Of a stretch of DNA of 25,169 nt, positions 23,677 through 25,169 are shown one piece after another (positions within the stretch are counted from its first letter, which is position 1; each line of letters opens with the position of its first letter). This DNA comes from JAVBRD01 sp031548365. GTDB taxonomy: Bacteria > Bacillota > Clostridia > Christensenellales > UBA1750. The translations under genes were made by a program, and so were the position numbers. The notes under the pieces were generated by a model. The model was not told the origin of the DNA. It did no database searches and was given only the letters and a program-made list of their open reading frames with translations. The stretch spans positions 1-25,169 of the forward strand of contig JAVBRD010000025.1 of assembly GCA_031548365.1 (NCBI GenBank). The letters run 5' to 3'.

Positions 23677-24139
23677 TTAAATTGCCTCCTGTCTTTTGGT
23701 TTGTGCAAGTAGCGCCACTCATACATCTAAACGGGAGCACCTTGCCCCGTTCATCAGCATGAGAACCGAAGGGTATAGTCATTTGCGCATAGCTAAACTG
23801 CCCAGCGGCAGAGATCAACTCAACGCCATATGCTCGCATCATGCGTTGATATCTTGCTATGTCGTAATGCTTGCGGGAAAAGCGCGCAAGGTCGGCAACG
23901 ATAAGGACATCAAATAGGTCATTTGCCGAGTCGCTTATCATTTGTTGAAATGCTGGGCGTTCATCGGTCACCCCGGAGTAAGTTTTATCAACATACTCCG
24001 CTACTATGGGCATCCCGTTGTTGTCGGCATACCCGCGTGCAGCCTGAAGCTGCACGCGGAGTTGTTCATCAGAAGAAGAGTTCGAGCGAGCATAAATAGC
24101 CGCCCGATATGCTTTGGGAGTGAATTTGCTCATTTTCAT
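23612..24139 (-). CDS. Stand-alone serine-recombinase catalytic domain, altered active site
   Basis: This ~175-residue protein resembles only the N-terminal resolvase domain of the integrase: 'AAIYARSNSSSDEQL', 'VAEYVDKTYSGVTDERPAF', 'LFDVLIVADLARFSRKHYDIARYQRMMRAYGVELISA'. Similarity stops after about residue 120, where the linker helix should begin, and an unrelated Cys-containing tail follows. The residue aligned with the nucleophile (YAR-x-Ser) is Asn, with serines on either side, and the 'DRxxR' motif has become 'ARFSR'. It may be inactive. The start at 24139 is set by AGGA 6 nt upstream, and its start region overlaps the stop of the preceding gene. It overlaps the integrase start by 65 nt. 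It could be an accessory protein or a decayed gene. Confidence 0.65.
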   Translation of the reverse strand: MKMSKFTPKAYRAAIYARSNSSSDEQLRVQLQAARGYADNNGMPIVAEYVDKTYSGVTDERPAFQQMISDSANDLFDVLIVADLARFSRKHYDIARYQRMMRAYGVELISAAGQFSYAQMTIPFGSHADERGKVLPFRCMSGATCTNQKTGGNLNGYQSSSVCPILFRQPTRGIN

Positions 24140-24792
24140 CACCATTCCTGAAATGTTTGGTCTCTGCCCTCAGAGTCGAGGGTTTTGCTCACGTTTATTT
24201 GGCTTTTCGGTTTCACGGCTAAACGCAAACGTTCCTGGGCTGTCCCAAAGGTCGCCTTGTCAATGATTGCGGGGAATGCATCGACGATGCGGATAACTTC
24301 CGGATTGACCTGTGACACGGCATCTTTCTGGGCGTATCGATCTGCGCCTGCAGAATGAAAAACATAAGTGCCTATGTATTTTTCATTCCTGAGCATTCGC
24401 CTTATGAAGCCTGGCGTAAAGGCGTTGCCCTTTCTGGTCACAAGGCCTTTTGCTGTCAGCTCAACCGCAATTTCTCTACGACTCCTGCCATCAATGAATC
24501 TGAAAAAGACCAGCTTCACGATCTGCGCTTCATCAGGGTTAATGGCAAGACTCTTCTTGCTGGAAACATCATAGCCAAACGGAGGCGTGCCACCGTTATG
24601 CAGGCCGCACATGGCATTTCCCCGCATTCCTTTGCTTACCTCTCGACCGAGCATCCCGCTGTATACTTCGAGAGAATATTCAAGCATGCTGTTGATCGCT
24701 GCTTGAGATTGGTCGCCGTCAAGGGGTGATGCGGCAGCTCCAAGGAGCATACCAGAAAAAACGTGTCGAACATTAGTTGGTTCGTGTGTCAT
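24139..24792 (-). CDS. Recombinase-domain protein lacking the catalytic domain
   Basis: This 217-residue protein aligns with the middle of the integrase: the end of the catalytic linker helix ('LEYSLEVYSGMLGREVSKGMRGNA' against the integrase 'YSLNLAREVNKGMREN') and the whole recombinase DNA-binding domain ('NGGTPPFGYDV', 'MLRNEKYIGTYVF', 'VDAFPAIIDKATF'). It lacks the N-terminal serine domain and the zinc ribbon. The start at 24792 is chosen because GGAGG lies 8 nt upstream; an ATG at 24810 is in frame. Its TGA lies within the start region of the catalytic-domain gene. It may bind att-like DNA without cutting. Whether it is a conserved accessory gene or a remnant is unknown. Confidence 0.7.
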   Translation of the reverse strand: MTHEPTNVRHVFSGMLLGAAASPLDGDQSQAAINSMLEYSLEVYSGMLGREVSKGMRGNAMCGLHNGGTPPFGYDVSSKKSLAINPDEAQIVKLVFFRFIDGRSRREIAVELTAKGLVTRKGNAFTPGFIRRMLRNEKYIGTYVFHSAGADRYAQKDAVSQVNPEVIRIVDAFPAIIDKATFGTAQERLRLAVKPKSQINVSKTLDSEGRDQTFQEW

Positions 24793-25030
24793 TGATTTCA
24801 CCTCCGTCATTCATGTTGTCTGGGCTCTCGGAATCGACATTTTGAAAATTATTCAGCGCAGCAGCAATGCTCTCCATAAAGAGTTGCACTGCTGGCCGAT
24901 TGTCTGCGCATTCTGGGTTGAACCGTACCACAACGTTTGTTAGCCGGGCGTCAAGCCTGGGCAAGCGTATCCCAACTGGGGATATATCTTTGATAGCGAG
25001 GGAAAAGGGCGGCGAAGGAAGCGCGAGCAT
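24773..25030 (-). pseudogene. 3' part of an unidentified ORF cut by an IS element
   Basis: About 85 codons remain ('RLPRLDARLTNVVVRFNPECADNRPAVQLFMES…'), ending 20 nt inside the start of the next gene and carrying its ribosome site, so it belonged to the same operon. Upstream, the frame continues only through the IS3-type end. An ATG at 25030, on the junction itself, could allow a short product. I do not recognise the protein. Confidence 0.45.
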
Positions 25031-25169
25031 GCCCTGCCCCCCGAAAATTGGACCAATATGAAAGTTAGTCCTGCTCTGGTAAAGTAGAGAAGAAGGGGCT
25101 GGAAAAATGTCGAGGAAGACGTACACAACGGAGCAGATCATCTTGAAACTGCGCGAGGTAGAGTTGGCG
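25030..25169 (+). mobile_element. Left end of an IS3-family insertion sequence (partial)
   Basis: The sequence from about 25030 starts TGCCCTGCCCCCCGAAAA, resembling IS3-family terminal repeats that begin with TG. About 75 nt later a transposase orfA starts on the plus strand. The right end, orfB and target duplication lie outside the window, so the exact boundary (25030 or 25035) is a guess. Confidence 0.6.
25107..25169 (+). CDS. IS3-family transposase OrfA, N-terminal fragment
   Basis: Twenty-one codons are present before the window ends, reading 'MSRKTYTTEQIILKLREVEL'. This matches the start of IS3-family OrfA helix-turn-helix proteins ('…YTTEQIIxKLREAE…'). It would bind the terminal repeats and be joined to OrfB by frameshifting in a complete copy. 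A purine-rich stretch before the ATG could serve as the ribosome site. Confidence 0.75.
   Translation, partial: MSRKTYTTEQIILKLREVELA

Larger units (their letters stand above)
22068..25169. mobile_element. Integrative element at ssrA (left end; continues past window)
   Basis: The segment begins at the tmRNA 3' end and is visibly AT-richer than the housekeeping genes to its left. It carries a large serine recombinase, two further recombinase pieces and an IS3-family insertion. No conjugation, phage or cargo genes are visible, so whether it is a conjugative element, a mobilisable island or a prophage is open. Confidence 0.75.

Noticed and set aside
22068..25169. Antiphage or cargo system within the visible part of the element
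   Set aside because: Only recombinase-related genes, a short remnant ORF and an IS end are visible; no defence, toxin or resistance motifs.
1..25169. CRISPR arrays, rRNA or tRNA genes
   Set aside because: I saw no regularly spaced repeats and no tRNA or rRNA signatures other than the tRNA-like part of tmRNA.

Overview
The window looks like a chromosomal stretch of a GC-rich clostridial Firmicute. The evidence is the IspH–S1 fusion next to cmk and plsC, a HutP-family protein beside that cluster, proteins resembling the clostridial families DUF6062 and DUF6106, strong AGGAGG-type ribosome binding sites, occasional TTG/GTG starts, and a cysteine desulfurase–thiI pair. I cannot name the genus.

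Left block (93–16433, almost all minus strand). From right to left this holds ispE, surE, an RpiR/SIS regulator, a HI0933/BaiN-like flavoprotein, a HutP-family protein, cmk, plsC and the ispH–rpsA fusion. It continues with a RACo-type corrinoid activator, a UroD/MtaA-like methyltransferase, a two-site Cys/His protein (DUF6062-like), a DapA-superfamily aldolase, an HtrA protease and a class C β-lactamase-like serine hydrolase. The only plus-strand gene here is a LUD-domain gene (14731–15339), divergent from surE. Two sub-clusters appear co-transcribed: surE→rpiR→flavoprotein (abutting or overlapping ends) and hutP→cmk→plsC (9-nt gap, then an ATGA overlap).

Middle block (16502–22100, plus strand). 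A small membrane protein, a cysteine desulfurase and thiI form a compact operon for sulfur transfer to tRNA. They are followed by a secreted L,D-transpeptidase, a CNNM/CorC-type membrane protein with its own good promoter, and the tmRNA gene ssrA with promoter and terminator.

Right block (22068–25169) is an AT-richer mobile element sitting at the 3' end of ssrA. Its integrase is a large serine recombinase that points toward ssrA, and its reading frame runs into the antisense strand of ssrA. Upstream are two overlapping recombinase pieces in permuted order: first the recombinase domain without a catalytic domain, then a catalytic domain alone with altered active-site residues. Before these is a short unidentified ORF cut by the left end of an IS3-family insertion sequence that leaves the window.

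The most unusual part is the recombinase module at ssrA: a serine rather than tyrosine integrase at a tmRNA, an integrase C-terminus that should differ between integrated and excised forms, and a coupled, permuted two-piece recombinase.
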